Shown here: positions 36,018 to 43,765 of the stretch, piece by piece
How the letters are laid out: each line of letters opens with the position of its first letter
Numbering within the stretch: position 1 is the first letter of the stretch
Assembly (NCBI GenBank): GCA_964275585.1
Contig: CAXYCJ010000013.1
Span: 62,001-126,000 of the forward strand
Reading direction: 5' to 3'
Origin: D2472 sp964275585
GTDB lineage: Bacteria; Pseudomonadota; Gammaproteobacteria; Magnimaribacterales; D2472
DNA: 64,000 nucleotides
Made by a program: the position numbers and the translations under genes
The notes under the pieces: model-generated
The model's input: the letters and a program-made list of their open reading frames with translations, nothing else
What the model was told of the DNA's origin: nothing
Databases searched by the model: none

Positions 36018-38261
36018 TCATTGCTCATAAAAATTACCAATGAAATTTGGAGAAACACCTTGGCATCGATGAGTTGGTATTAAGCAGTTTGCACTGCTTC
36101 TAAAAGGTCGGATTGAAATAGTTTCTTTTTCAGCATTTCCTTCGCTATCTATTGATGTCTTGATAAAGCATGCATAAGCAGCTTTTTCATACCCCTTGCT
36201 ATTAGATACCTTGGTATAGATTTTCTTCTTTTCACATTTTGTTGGCACAATTTCTAAGATTAAACGTTTAGTCCTATCAAATTTTTTATACTCTCCTTTA
36301 GAATTTTTATCTAAATATACCGAGCCATCATCGTAATAAACTTTATATGGTGCCAAAAAGTTGCCTTCGTTAAATTTTCCACTCATCATTAGTTGGCCAT
36401 TGTTATGGTATCTCTCATAAGGGCCGTCAAGAAATCTAAATTCTGTGCCCCCCAGAGTTGAAAAATAGTTTTTAATGTTTCCTATTTCTTCTAAAATCCC
36501 ATCCTTTGAAAAAAAACTGTAAGAACTTTTTTCACCATTTTCATGAACACCTTCTTCTTCTATTTGACCATCTTTATAATAAAATTTGTATAAGCCATTT
36601 ATGTCCATGGCATAATTCATTTGATCTTCTAAATTTTTAATCTCTTTTTCTTTAGCTTTAATACTCCAATCAGCACTAAAACCGCCACTCGAAGAGACCA
36701 TGCATTCTATGCTATTGCGATTTTCGTTGTCATCACATTTATTTATTTGATATTGTAGCGACGATTCTTTAGTACTTTGGATGAGGCTTTTTTGCATTTC
36801 AATTTTACTTCTTAGTTTTGCTAATGATTTTTCTGAAGCGGGAGTAGATGTTTGAATATTCAAGATCTCACCCGTTGAGTAATAAGTAATATCTACAGAT
36901 CTTTCTAGCTCACCATTATCATAGAAATTCCTTTTCGTTAATATATTTTTATCCTCATACCAGCTTAAGTCACTAACTTTTATATTAATATTTCTTCCTT
37001 GGCTTTTGTGATCAACTATCACTCCATCAAATACAGTTATAGGATCATTTTTATTCTTATAGACCAATTCTTCTCCCTCTTTAACTCCATTCCTATAATT
37101 TGTTTCTTGGAAAATTGTGCCATCATCGAAATAAGTCTCTTTAATCTCATTTAATTCAGAATTAAGAATCTGTAATCTCTCCTCAGCATATTTAATCCAT
37201 TCTGCTGCCAATGCTTTATCTAGAAAATATCTAACAAACTTACCTTCATTATTTAGTCGAATAAACTGCTCTAAAGCTTCTATCTCAAGTATTTTGTTCC
37301 CAAGCGTGACTTGGCCTGTTCTAGACGGGGAGAAATCTTTGCTTAACTCATATTGGGCCGGAGCAAAATCTGGATTTTTGGAAATAAAATCTTTTAATAA
37401 GTTGGTTCGAGCTGGGGCATCAAAAAGAAGAATTTTAAGATACTCAATGATTACCCGTTTATCGTTTTCAAAAAAGGAGTTATATACTTCCCGCGCTCCT
37501 GCTCTTCCTTCTTGGATTTTAAGAAAAGTTTGATATCGTAAGTGAGGGTCAATGTAATCTAGATTAAATGAGAAGTATTGGTTGTAACTTCTCCTAGCAT
37601 TTAAGTAATCTCCTTTGTCTTCGTAAACTCTTAAGTTATGGTAATGCTCCTCAGGTCTCTCAGGATTTGCAATTAACCCTCCTAATTTAGAAATTTGACT
37701 AAAAGACTCATTAATATCATCAAGTTTATTTGCAATAATCTCACTAGTATTTGCAATGGTCTCATTAAGCTGCCTTGTTTGCTCAACATTTTCTTTTGTA
37801 TTTTCAGCAATATCTCCAACCAATTCCTCAGTTCTTAAAGTTGATTGTTTAATTTCCAATAATTCTGATTCTATTACTCCAAGACTTGATTGAAGAGATT
37901 CAATGGAAGGAAAATTACTAGCCAATACACCCTTTTGAGAATTTGCTTCATCTTGAGAAGAGTATAGCAATCCTGTCAAGATCATTAAGGAGATGCTGAC
38001 GGTAAAGTACTTAACAATTTTTTCTCTTAGAGCATCTTTTAATAAATATAAGACAGTTAGAGTTAATGTGACCAATACACTTATCAATAACAGAACGAAT
38101 GTTAGATTTCCTAACGGCTGCAAAAAGTCTGAAACACCAGCTAGAGTAGCTGTAAAAGCTTGCCCAAAAAGCATGTCCTTGGCTTGAGGCAATCTTTTTG
38201 AGCCAACTGACTTTGAGCGAATGCCTGATATCAGAGATTTCTTTTTATTTGAAAAGACCAT
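36018..38261 (-). CDS. Uncharacterised membrane protein with coiled coil and MORN-like repeats
   Basis: I do not recognise the whole protein. The 747 residues show a basic N-terminus, two membrane segments (about residues 46-70 and 80-100), a heptad-rich coiled coil (about 110-195), a helical TPR-like region (about 205-370), then several MORN/YwqK-like strands: NYRNGVKEGEELVYKN, FYDNGELERS, FYYKDGQIEEEG, ERYHNNGQLMMSGKFNEG and VYYDDGSVY. The end is cysteine-bearing and has no repeat. The likely topology is two helices with the large domain on one side of the inner membrane. Such repeats often occur in proteins annotated as YwqK-type antitoxins, but no toxin gene is adjacent. It lies next to tRNA-Phe. 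Confidence 0.7.
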   Translation of the reverse strand: MVFSNKKKSLISGIRSKSVGSKRLPQAKDMLFGQAFTATLAGVSDFLQPLGNLTFVLLLISVLVTLTLTVLYLLKDALREKIVKYFTVSISLMILTGLLYSSQDEANSQKGVLASNFPSIESLQSSLGVIESELLEIKQSTLRTEELVGDIAENTKENVEQTRQLNETIANTSEIIANKLDDINESFSQISKLGGLIANPERPEEHYHNLRVYEDKGDYLNARRSYNQYFSFNLDYIDPHLRYQTFLKIQEGRAGAREVYNSFFENDKRVIIEYLKILLFDAPARTNLLKDFISKNPDFAPAQYELSKDFSPSRTGQVTLGNKILEIEALEQFIRLNNEGKFVRYFLDKALAAEWIKYAEERLQILNSELNEIKETYFDDGTIFQETNYRNGVKEGEELVYKNKNDPITVFDGVIVDHKSQGRNINIKVSDLSWYEDKNILTKRNFYDNGELERSVDITYYSTGEILNIQTSTPASEKSLAKLRSKIEMQKSLIQSTKESSLQYQINKCDDNENRNSIECMVSSSGGFSADWSIKAKEKEIKNLEDQMNYAMDINGLYKFYYKDGQIEEEGVHENGEKSSYSFFSKDGILEEIGNIKNYFSTLGGTEFRFLDGPYERYHNNGQLMMSGKFNEGNFLAPYKVYYDDGSVYLDKNSKGEYKKFDRTKRLILEIVPTKCEKKKIYTKVSNSKGYEKAAYACFIKTSIDSEGNAEKETISIRPFRSSANCLIPTHRCQGVSPNFIGNFYEQ

Positions 38262-38348
38262 TTTAGTTTTAGTTAGTAATTTCAGTTTACATTATTAATA
38301 TTGAAGCAGTTATTTAAAAAACAATGTATTACTCAATATTCCATAATT

Positions 38349-38380
38349 AAAAGGATGCAAAAATCAAAAGGATGCAAAAA
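38349..38380. repeat. Two tandem copies of a 15-bp motif beside tRNA-Phe
   Basis: AAAAGGATGCAAAAA occurs twice (38349-38363 and 38366-38380), separated by TC, giving a 17-bp period. It sits directly downstream of the 3' end of the minus-strand tRNA-Phe gene. On that strand it reads as two TTTTTGCATCC units, so it may help end tRNA transcription or may be a recombination scar. Confidence 0.7.
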
Positions 38381-38392
38381 AATAATATATGG

Positions 38393-38468
38393 TGGTGCCC
38401 AGAGGTGGAATCGAACCACCGACACAAGGATTTTCAGTCCTTTGCTCTACCGACTGAGCTATCTGGGC
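38393..38468 (-). tRNA. tRNA-Phe (anticodon GAA)
   Basis: A 76-nt gene with an encoded CCA end. The acceptor stem GCCCAGA pairs with TCTGGGC, the D loop contains AGTCGGTAGA, the anticodon loop is CTGAAAA giving GAA, and the T arm has GGTTCGATTCC. All stems can pair. It has its own promoter elements on the minus strand. Confidence 0.98.
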
Positions 38469-38483
38469 AATGTGAAATCAAGA

Positions 38484-38512
38484 ATTATAACCGAACTGTA
38501 CTTGGTGGAGAA
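38484..38512 (-). promoter_or_regulatory. tRNA-Phe promoter
   Basis: A perfect -10 TATAAT (38489-38484 on the minus strand) lies 16 bp before the tRNA 5' end, with TTCTCC (38512-38507) as a weak -35 at 17-bp spacing. The geometry suits a tRNA with a short leader. Confidence 0.6.
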
Positions 38513-38554
38513 TAGTTAGTTAGAATATAAATACTAATTCATTGAGAGAATAAT

Positions 38555-39319
38555 ATGAAACCTGTATGTTTAGTTTTAGGGGCTGGAGCCGGAATAGGTG
38601 GAACCGTAGCCGTAAAGTTTGCCAACGAGGGATATCATGCATGTTTGTGTAGGCGATCCGATCAAGAGGGGCTAGATAAATTAGTAAAAAATATTCAAGA
38701 GCAGGGAGGAACCGCAACTGGATATTTGATCAATGCCATCGAAGACAACGTTCTTGAAGATCTAATCACATCTGTTGAAAAAGACATAGGCCCTATCGAA
38801 GTCTTGGTTTATAACTTGGGTGCCCAAAGTGGAATGAAGCTTCTTCATGAAACCTCTTTAAAAGAGTTTGAATGGGGGTGGAGAATGGCAGACCTGGGTT
38901 TATTTCGAGCGGCAAAAGTTCTTATGCCTCTCATGGAAGAAAGGGGTGCTGGAACACTGCTTGTAACCTCTGCAACAGCTGCAATGCGAGGCAATAAGAA
39001 TCAACATTCCCATGCCGCTGCAATGGGGGGGAGAAGAATGTTATGCCAAACACTCAATGCTGAGTTTGCCCCCAAAGGCATTCATGTTGGTCATGTGGTG
39101 GTCGATGGGATGGTAGATGCTCCCGATACTCTTGGCAAAATGCTGGGTGAAGAAGCATTTCAGCAACTACGTAAATCTCGAGGCATGGAGCATGATGGAT
39201 TAATTCTTCCAGAAAAAATTGCAGATACCTATTTTCACTTAGCGCAGCAACACAGATCAGCTTGGACTCATGAAATAGACCTGAGAGCTTTTTCAGATGT
39301 TGCTTGGTGGAATAGTTAA
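38555..39319 (+). CDS. Short-chain dehydrogenase/reductase (SDR), atypical
   Basis: The 254-residue SDR-fold protein has a glycine-rich cofactor loop (GAGAGIGG, residues 9-16) and a following CRRSDQEGLDK segment whose arginines suit NADP(H). The usual YxxxK catalytic motif is replaced by HAAAMGGRR, so the tyrosine is missing although TSATAAMRG keeps a serine-like position. It may bind a cofactor but act differently from classical SDRs, or be a reductase-like protein of altered chemistry. Substrate unknown. Its stop interlocks with the yggX stop (TTAA). Confidence 0.8.
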   Translation: MKPVCLVLGAGAGIGGTVAVKFANEGYHACLCRRSDQEGLDKLVKNIQEQGGTATGYLINAIEDNVLEDLITSVEKDIGPIEVLVYNLGAQSGMKLLHETSLKEFEWGWRMADLGLFRAAKVLMPLMEERGAGTLLVTSATAAMRGNKNQHSHAAAMGGRRMLCQTLNAEFAPKGIHVGHVVVDGMVDAPDTLGKMLGEEAFQQLRKSRGMEHDGLILPEKIADTYFHLAQQHRSAWTHEIDLRAFSDVAWWNS

Positions 39320-39585
39320 TCTAAAGCTTTAAAACCAGAAGCTTGTTCAACATCTTCGTTGTTAAAAAACCTTTCCATTTGTTCTAAGAGCCAAGAGCGA
39401 TCCTCGGACTTAGAAAGATCTAAATGTTTCTCATTAATTAAAGTGGTTTGATGGGACTTCCAGTCTTCCCAAGCCTCCAATGAAACGGTTTCCATCAGCT
39501 CTTTTCCTTTCGGACCAGGCATGGGAGGAATAGTCATTGCAGGTAAATTTTTTTGATATTTTTTGCAGAAAATAGTATTGCTCAT
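39316..39585 (-). CDS. yggX: Probable Fe(2+)-trafficking protein YggX
   Basis: The 89-residue cytoplasmic protein is linked to iron-sulfur cluster protection and repair. The conserved Cys7 lies in NTIFCKKYQKNLP, followed by PGPKG and the EAWEDWKSHQTTLINE helix typical of the family. In many gammaproteobacteria it lies just downstream of mutY, as here, where the two overlap by 4 nt. MutY itself carries a [4Fe-4S] cluster. Confidence 0.96.
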   Translation of the reverse strand: MSNTIFCKKYQKNLPAMTIPPMPGPKGKELMETVSLEAWEDWKSHQTTLINEKHLDLSKSEDRSWLLEQMERFFNNEDVEQASGFKALD

Positions 39586-40583
39586 AATTGCTGAATTAGT
39601 TTGGTAATAGGTTTAGGCATTCCATAATTATCTATTCTATCCTTTTTTATCCATTCATATTTTTGATTTGTATCTAGATCAAACTCTTTGGATGAAAAAT
39701 AAACATTTACATTGAGATCAAGGCTTCTGTGCGTCAACTCGTGCCTAAACTTTTCATTTTGAGTGAGTTTCAATTCCTTCATATAAGATTTCATTGCCAG
39801 CTGATCAAAAGGCAGCCATAGACTGCTCCAAATCGAATTCATTTCATTCTTTCTGAAAAGGAACGATTGCTCTGTTTGCACGATTGCAAAAGCCATCATC
39901 ATAATTTTTTTAGGCTTTTTATTATTATTTTTAACCTCTACCTCAACATTAAATGCTGACATGCAATCTTCGTTCAGCGGGCATACCTGACACGAAGGAT
40001 TTGCTTTCGTACATACCGTTGCTCCAATATCCATGATTCCTTGTGTATAAGAAAAACAATCTTCTGTATTGACCAATTTCTTAGATAGGTCCCACATGTC
40101 TTTTTCTTTGAGAGAAGAAATTTTTTTTCTAATCAACCTTGAAATAACTCGTTTTACATTTCCATCTAAAATAGGCTGAGGTACAAGAAATGCCAAAGAC
40201 ATTAATGCGCCTGCAGTTGATCTTCCAATTCCAGGTAAATCAATAATGGATTCAAATTTATTTGGAAATTTATTTTTATAATCTTTTTTAATAGTTTCTT
40301 TGGCTGCAAATATATTCTTTGCTCTTCTGTAGAAACCCAAACCTGACCATGCTGCAAGAATTTCATCTTCGCTTGCCGAAGATAATTTTTGCAAGGTAGG
40401 GTACTTTTTCATGAATGCATTAAAGTAAGGAATAACAGTTTTTACTTGAGTTTGCTGCAACATAATTTCAGAAATCCAAATTCTGTATGGGGTAACTTTC
40501 TTTCTCCAGGGCAGATGATGCCTGCCATCTTGGAGATACCAATTGACAATTTGGGAAGAAATTTTTTTAAAGTCTTGTTTCAA
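39582..40583 (-). CDS. mutY: Adenine DNA glycosylase MutY
   Basis: Removes adenine mispaired with 8-oxoguanine. The 333-residue protein has a helix-hairpin-helix (LPGIGRSTAGA, about residues 116-126), catalytic Glu39 in SEIMLQQTQV, Asp140 in ILDGNVKRV, and a complete [4Fe-4S] set Cys191, Cys198, Cys201 and Cys207 with C-X6-C-X2-C-X5-C spacing. The C-terminal Nudix-like domain that recognises 8-oxoguanine is present. It overlaps yggX and gpmA by 4 nt each. Confidence 0.96.
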   Translation of the reverse strand: MKQDFKKISSQIVNWYLQDGRHHLPWRKKVTPYRIWISEIMLQQTQVKTVIPYFNAFMKKYPTLQKLSSASEDEILAAWSGLGFYRRAKNIFAAKETIKKDYKNKFPNKFESIIDLPGIGRSTAGALMSLAFLVPQPILDGNVKRVISRLIRKKISSLKEKDMWDLSKKLVNTEDCFSYTQGIMDIGATVCTKANPSCQVCPLNEDCMSAFNVEVEVKNNNKKPKKIMMMAFAIVQTEQSFLFRKNEMNSIWSSLWLPFDQLAMKSYMKELKLTQNEKFRHELTHRSLDLNVNVYFSSKEFDLDTNQKYEWIKKDRIDNYGMPKPITKLIQQL

Positions 40584-41203
40584 AAAAGATTTTCCTTAGA
40601 AGATGGCAGGGGCTCGCCTGTAAATGAATAAAGAATTGGCGCCCCGGTTGGAATTTCTAGACTTAAGACCTCTTCTTTCGAAAGCTTATCAAGTTGCATT
40701 ACCAGCGAGCGAAGAGAATTTCCGTGAGCAGCAATTAGGATATTTTCACCCTCCATTAATCTTGGCATGATCACTTCATTAAAATAAGGCAAGACTCTTT
40801 CAGCAGTATTCTTGAGACTTTCGCCGCCTGGAGGTGGGACGTCATAAGATCTTCTCCAGATATGAACTTGTTCTTCACCCCATTCTTTTCTTGCTTCATC
40901 CTTGTTCAACCCCGCCAGATCTCCATAATCTCTTTCGTTTAGTGCTTGATCCTTGATTACTGGAATCTGAGTTTGATTGATACCCTCTAAGATTGCTTGC
41001 CCTGTAATCTGTGCTCGCTTTAAAACAGAAGTGAACATTACTGAAAAATGGATTTCTTTTTTATTAATAATAGCCCCAGCATTTTTAGCTTCCTCTTCTC
41101 CTTTAGGAGTTAAACCAGGATCTTTCCATCCGGTAAATAAGTTTTTTGCATTCCACTCGCTCTGACCATGCCTAACTAAAACTAAAAAATTTTGCTCTTT
41201 CAT
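40580..41203 (-). CDS. gpmA: 2,3-bisphosphoglycerate-dependent phosphoglycerate mutase
   Basis: Interconverts 3- and 2-phosphoglycerate through a phosphohistidine. The histidine of LVRHGQSEWN is the phosphorylated residue, and the second histidine is in IAAHGNSLR. At 207 residues it is the short form, lacking the C-terminal extension of the about 250-residue enterobacterial enzyme, as in alphaproteobacteria. It is divergent from the rhodanese gene across 45 bp, in the position where E. coli has the unrelated cofactor-independent mutase. Confidence 0.93.
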   Translation of the reverse strand: MKEQNFLVLVRHGQSEWNAKNLFTGWKDPGLTPKGEEEAKNAGAIINKKEIHFSVMFTSVLKRAQITGQAILEGINQTQIPVIKDQALNERDYGDLAGLNKDEARKEWGEEQVHIWRRSYDVPPPGGESLKNTAERVLPYFNEVIMPRLMEGENILIAAHGNSLRSLVMQLDKLSKEEVLSLEIPTGAPILYSFTGEPLPSSKENLF

Positions 41204-41248
41204 TGTATAAACCTCACATGAAAATATATTTTAAGCGATAATAGGCAA

Positions 41249-41665
41249 ATGCTAGAGTTCAATTTGTTTTTAATTGATTATTGGTTCTTTTCAGTGCCTT
41301 TATTTCTTTCTATATTATTATGGTTTCGTGCTGAAAGTGGTCGGGGCGGCAATCGTGTTGACTGTACTCAATTAACTATTCTTGCCAATAAGAAGTCTGC
41401 TTGCCTGGTAGATGTTAGACCTAAAAGTGAATTCGAGATTGGAGCCATTGCTGGTTCTACCAATATCCCATTTGATGAGCTGGATGCTAGGCATGACGAG
41501 CTTCTAAAATTTAAAGATAAACCAATAATACTTATATGTGGCATGGGTAGAAATGCTGGCCTCTCCGGAGAGAAACTTCAAAAACATGGGTATGAAGAAA
41601 CGCATATTCTTAAAGGCGGCATAGCTACTTGGCAGCAAGAAGGGCTGCCACTTGTAAAAATTTAA
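41249..41665 (+). CDS. Membrane-anchored rhodanese-like protein (YibN-like)
   Basis: The 138-residue protein has one N-terminal membrane helix (about residues 8-28) and a cytoplasmic rhodanese domain with VDVRPKSEFEIGAI and the active-site loop ICGMGRNAG, where Cys97 would carry the persulfide. It corresponds to YibN, which neighbours grxC in E. coli. Sulfur transfer is possible, but the partner is unknown. A DUF2141 gene follows 10 bp downstream, then grxC. Confidence 0.9.
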   Translation: MLEFNLFLIDYWFFSVPLFLSILLWFRAESGRGGNRVDCTQLTILANKKSACLVDVRPKSEFEIGAIAGSTNIPFDELDARHDELLKFKDKPIILICGMGRNAGLSGEKLQKHGYEETHILKGGIATWQQEGLPLVKI

Positions 41666-41675
41666 ATTAGATTTT

Positions 41676-42119
41676 ATGACAATTAATATAAGCCGAAGTT
41701 TTCTTCTTATAGTCTTAGTGGCTATATCTGAAATAAATGCATCAGAGTTAATTATTAACCTTTCTAATCAAGAAAAAGCTGGCACTTTAATGTTGGCAAT
41801 ATATCAAAATGCTGAATCCTTTCAGGGTTCTGTAAAGAATGAGAAGCGTTCCGAGACTGGGGTGTTTAAAGGGCTTGAATTATATCTTGAACCCGAAGAG
41901 GTAACTCGACTGAGTACCGAGATTCCTAATGGGTTTTATGCCATCGCACTTTTTATTGATGTGAATGGAAATAAAAAACTTGATAAAAATTTTCTTGGTA
42001 TCCCAAAAGAACAATTTGGTTTCTCAAATAATGCTATGGGCACATTAGCTGCCCCAACTTTCAACCAAGCTAAATTTAATGTTAAAGGACGAGCAGTTCA
42101 AAATATTAAACTTAAATAA
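41676..42119 (+). CDS. DUF2141 secreted protein
   Basis: The 147-residue protein has a signal peptide (hydrophobic about residues 8-20, cut near ASE) and a beta-rich domain of the DUF2141 family with NGFYAIALFIDVNGNKKLDKNFLGIPKEQ-like features, of which DVNGN..LD resembles a calcium loop. Function unknown. It sits between the rhodanese and glutaredoxin genes, a position with no such gene in E. coli. Confidence 0.82.
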   Translation: MTINISRSFLLIVLVAISEINASELIINLSNQEKAGTLMLAIYQNAESFQGSVKNEKRSETGVFKGLELYLEPEEVTRLSTEIPNGFYAIALFIDVNGNKKLDKNFLGIPKEQFGFSNNAMGTLAAPTFNQAKFNVKGRAVQNIKLK

Positions 42120-42134
42120 TTTATAATTCTTTCT

Positions 42135-42386
42135 ATGAAACAAGTAACTATTTATACAACTATGACATGCCCATATTGCTACAAAGCAAAAGGGCTATTG
42201 AAAGATCTTGGTATAGCTTTCAATGAAATCTCAGTAGATTTAAAGCCAAGCCTGAGAGCAAAAATGGCAGAAAAAGCAGGCAAAACTTCAGTACCCCAGA
42301 TTTGGTTTAATGAAGATCATATCGGTGGATGTGACGATTTACATGCTTTGCACGAAGCGGGTAGCCTGATGGAGTCTTTGTCTTAA
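42135..42386 (+). CDS. grxC: Glutaredoxin 3
   Basis: The 83-residue thiol-disulfide oxidoreductase is reduced by glutathione. The active site CPYC is at residues 12-15, TSVPQIW gives the cis-proline, and GGCDDL is the glutathione-binding end. Length is normal for GrxC. Its stop interlocks with the ntrC stop on the other strand (TTAA). Confidence 0.95.
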   Translation: MKQVTIYTTMTCPYCYKAKGLLKDLGIAFNEISVDLKPSLRAKMAEKAGKTSVPQIWFNEDHIGGCDDLHALHEAGSLMESLS

Positions 42387-43765
42387 TTTTTTTGAGCTTT
42401 AATTTTTTTTGAAAGGGTATTCCGCCCCAATCCTAGAATTTTTGCAGCTTCTTGTTTTTTGCCACCTGTTTTATTTAGTGCAAAATCTATCATTAACTTA
42501 TCTATAGTTGGCTCAATTAACTCCAGCATGTTCTCTGGATTGCTTTGATAAATTTCTTCTAGCCATTGGGAATAGCCTGTCTGCCAATTAGAATCTGTAT
42601 TTTCCAGTGGCAACTCTTGAATCACATCATTTGGAAGGTCTTCTAACTTGACGCTTTGAGTAGGAGCCATAAGGGCAATCCAGTAACAAATATTTTCTAG
42701 CTGTCTCACATTTCCAGGCCAATCATATTGTGCAAGAGCTTGAAGAGCCTCGGGAGAAAGTACTTTTAATTGTTCCGTTAAAGATTCTGCATGGCGCTTT
42801 AAAAATGCTGATGATAAATCTCCAATATCCTCTTTTCTTTCTCTAAGAGGAGGGACTTCAATTCTGATAACATTTAATCTGTAATACAAGTCCTCCCTAA
42901 AAGTTCCAGCAGCAACTAATGATTCTAGGCTCTGATGAGTGGCCGCAAGAATACGTACATCTACTTTAATTGGTTTATCTCCACCAACCCTAAAGAATTC
43001 TTTGTTTGATAGTACGCGCAGTAAACGAGTTTGTGTTTCCAATGGCATGTCTCCAATTTCATCAAGGAAAAGAGTTCCCCCATTTGCTTGCTCAAATCTT
43101 CCAATACGCTGCTCAACAGCGCCAGTAAAAGCCCCTTTCTCATGGCCAAATAATTCTGATTCTATAAGTTCTTTTGGAATATCCGCCATATTTAAAGCAA
43201 TAAATGGCATGTCAAATCTAGGACTATTTTTATGTAACGATTTTGAGACTAATTCTTTTCCGGTACCAGATTCCCCTTCAATTAAAACAGTGGCATTTGT
43301 ATTTGCTAATTTACCAATAGACCTAAAAACTATTTGCATGGATGGAGCTGAGCCAATAATTTCAGATTTAGAAGTTTTTCTCGGAGCCATTTCTTTATTT
43401 TCTTCTAGGGCCCTATTTACTGTTTGAATTGCTTCATCTAAATCAAAGGGCTTAGGGATGTATTCAAAAGCACCGCCGCCGTAAGCATCAATTGCAGCCT
43501 GCATGTCAGTAAAAGCAGTCATAATAATTACCGGCAACTTATCATAATTATTTTTAATATGTTTCAAGAGGTCATAACCATGCATCCCAGGCATCTTGAT
43601 ATCTGAAATTATCAAGTCAGGTTTTTCTAAACTTAACGCTTCAATCAAAGATTCACCATTAGCAAAAGTAGTAACCTCTAGATCAGGGCTACTAAGACCT
43701 TCCTCAAGAACCATGCGAATAGCCTCATCATCATCTGCTATCCATATCTTATGCACTGATTGCAC
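42383..43765 (-). CDS. glnG: Nitrogen regulation response regulator NtrC
   Basis: Sigma-54 enhancer-binding activator of 460 residues: a receiver domain with phospho-acceptor Asp55 (residues 1-120), an AAA+ core with Walker A GESGTGKE (164-171) and the sigma-54-contacting GAFTGA loop (211-216), and a Fis-type helix-turn-helix at the C-terminus (QEAAKILGLGRNTLSKKI). All motifs for sigma-54 activation are intact. It overlaps ntrB by 17 nt. Matching NtrC boxes occur upstream of glnA in this same cluster. Confidence 0.97.
   Translation of the reverse strand: MQSVHKIWIADDDEAIRMVLEEGLSSPDLEVTTFANGESLIEALSLEKPDLIISDIKMPGMHGYDLLKHIKNNYDKLPVIIMTAFTDMQAAIDAYGGGAFEYIPKPFDLDEAIQTVNRALEENKEMAPRKTSKSEIIGSAPSMQIVFRSIGKLANTNATVLIEGESGTGKELVSKSLHKNSPRFDMPFIALNMADIPKELIESELFGHEKGAFTGAVEQRIGRFEQANGGTLFLDEIGDMPLETQTRLLRVLSNKEFFRVGGDKPIKVDVRILAATHQSLESLVAAGTFREDLYYRLNVIRIEVPPLRERKEDIGDLSSAFLKRHAESLTEQLKVLSPEALQALAQYDWPGNVRQLENICYWIALMAPTQSVKLEDLPNDVIQELPLENTDSNWQTGYSQWLEEIYQSNPENMLELIEPTIDKLMIDFALNKTGGKKQEAAKILGLGRNTLSKKIKAQKN

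Noticed and set aside
36018..38261. Toxin-antitoxin locus based on YwqK-like repeats
   Set aside because: Neither neighbour looks like a toxin, and membrane helices plus a long coiled coil do not suit a simple antitoxin.
38301..38519. A 72-codon open frame on the plus strand across the tRNA-Phe gene
   Set aside because: It reads through the complement of an intact tRNA; its sequence is the tRNA, not a protein gene.
42939..43427. 162-codon plus-strand open frame opposite ntrC
   Set aside because: Lies entirely over the conserved AAA+ domain of ntrC; an antisense frame with no independent support.
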